5,736 nt of DNA, from NCBI GenBank assembly GCA_947486475.1, contig CANKTR010000059.1:1-5736 (forward strand), written 5' to 3'. Within the stretch, counting starts at the first letter, position 1. Each line of letters opens with the position of its first letter. This stretch comes from Microbacteriaceae bacterium (GTDB lineage Bacteria > Actinomycetota > Actinomycetes > Actinomycetales > Microbacteriaceae). Shown piece after piece: positions 5,641 to 5,736 of the stretch. Made by a program: the position numbers and the translations under genes. The notes under the pieces are model-generated. The model had not been told where the DNA came from and did no database searches. It saw nothing but the letters and a program-made list of their open reading frames with translations.

Positions 5641-5736
5641 CTAGGGTGTCAGGCTCGCGTTGAAAAATGCCACGAGTACGGCCGCGTATCGATCGGTTTC
5701 GGACAACATGCCTTCGGTGTGATCCGCGCCCACGAA
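5641..5736 (-). CDS. C-terminal end of a probable alpha/beta hydrolase (truncated by window edge)
   Basis: The last 31 codons and the TAG stop of a gene that enters from beyond the right edge. The fragment has GADHTEG near its start, then a helix (about SETDRYAAVLVAFFNASL). A G-x-x-H motif followed by an amphipathic C-terminal helix is how many alpha/beta hydrolases end, with the His as the catalytic base. The fragment is too short to name a substrate or subfamily, and a chance resemblance is possible. It runs in the same direction as clpP1 but is separated from it by 98 bp with a hairpin and a promoter, so it is probably a different transcription unit. It is not trigger factor, the usual upstream neighbour of clpP1 in many bacteria. 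Confidence 0.6.
   Translation of the reverse strand, partial: FVGADHTEGMLSETDRYAAVLVAFFNASLTP

Noticed and set aside
1..5736. Defence island, mobile element, CRISPR or biosynthetic cluster
   Set aside because: All genes are housekeeping or common small families; no transposase, recombinase, direct repeat array or cluster-type enzymes were seen.

Overview
The window looks like ordinary chromosome of an actinobacterium, plausibly of the Microbacteriaceae type. The evidence is fairly high GC (roughly 60 % by eye), two distinct ClpP paralogues (ClpP1 and ClpP2) in tandem, an actinobacterial ClpX, and a ValRS that appears to be the short form without the C-terminal coiled coil. The genus cannot be fixed from this sequence alone. 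There is no tRNA, rRNA, CRISPR array, insertion sequence or prophage gene.

Layout, left to right: (1) the 3' two thirds of valS (+), cut by the window start. (2) A 34-bp gap holding a near-consensus promoter and a perfect inverted repeat, then a GNAT acetyltransferase (+) that appears to be translated from a leaderless mRNA. (3) clpX (-), whose stop overlaps the GNAT stop by 4 bp tail to tail. (4) A 98-bp divergent promoter region. (5) A membrane-anchored CopC-domain protein (+), also apparently leaderless. (6) clpP2 and clpP1 (-, clpP1 transcribed first), an 11-bp-spaced operon whose last stop codon abuts the CopC stop codon with no base between. (7) A 98-bp region with a clpP1 promoter, a near-match to the ClgR activator box and a hairpin. 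(8) The last 31 codons of a probable alpha/beta hydrolase (-), cut by the window end.

Functionally, clpP1, clpP2 and clpX encode the actinobacterial ClpXP1P2 protease: ClpP1 and ClpP2 form a mixed peptidase barrel and ClpX is the ATP-driven unfoldase that feeds it. All catalytic and ATPase residues checked are present. The CopC-like gene sits on the opposite strand between clpP2 and clpX, so the protease genes are split and clpX seems to have its own promoter. The two small plus-strand genes (GNAT and CopC-like) share a leaderless TAnnnT-N6-ATG start, while the three clp genes have clear Shine-Dalgarno sites.

I found no wholly new system. The points most worth following up are the regulatory architecture (leaderless starts, ClgR-like box, inverted repeats inside promoter spacers) and the possible noncontiguous clpP1-clpP2-(antisense CopC)-clpX operon.
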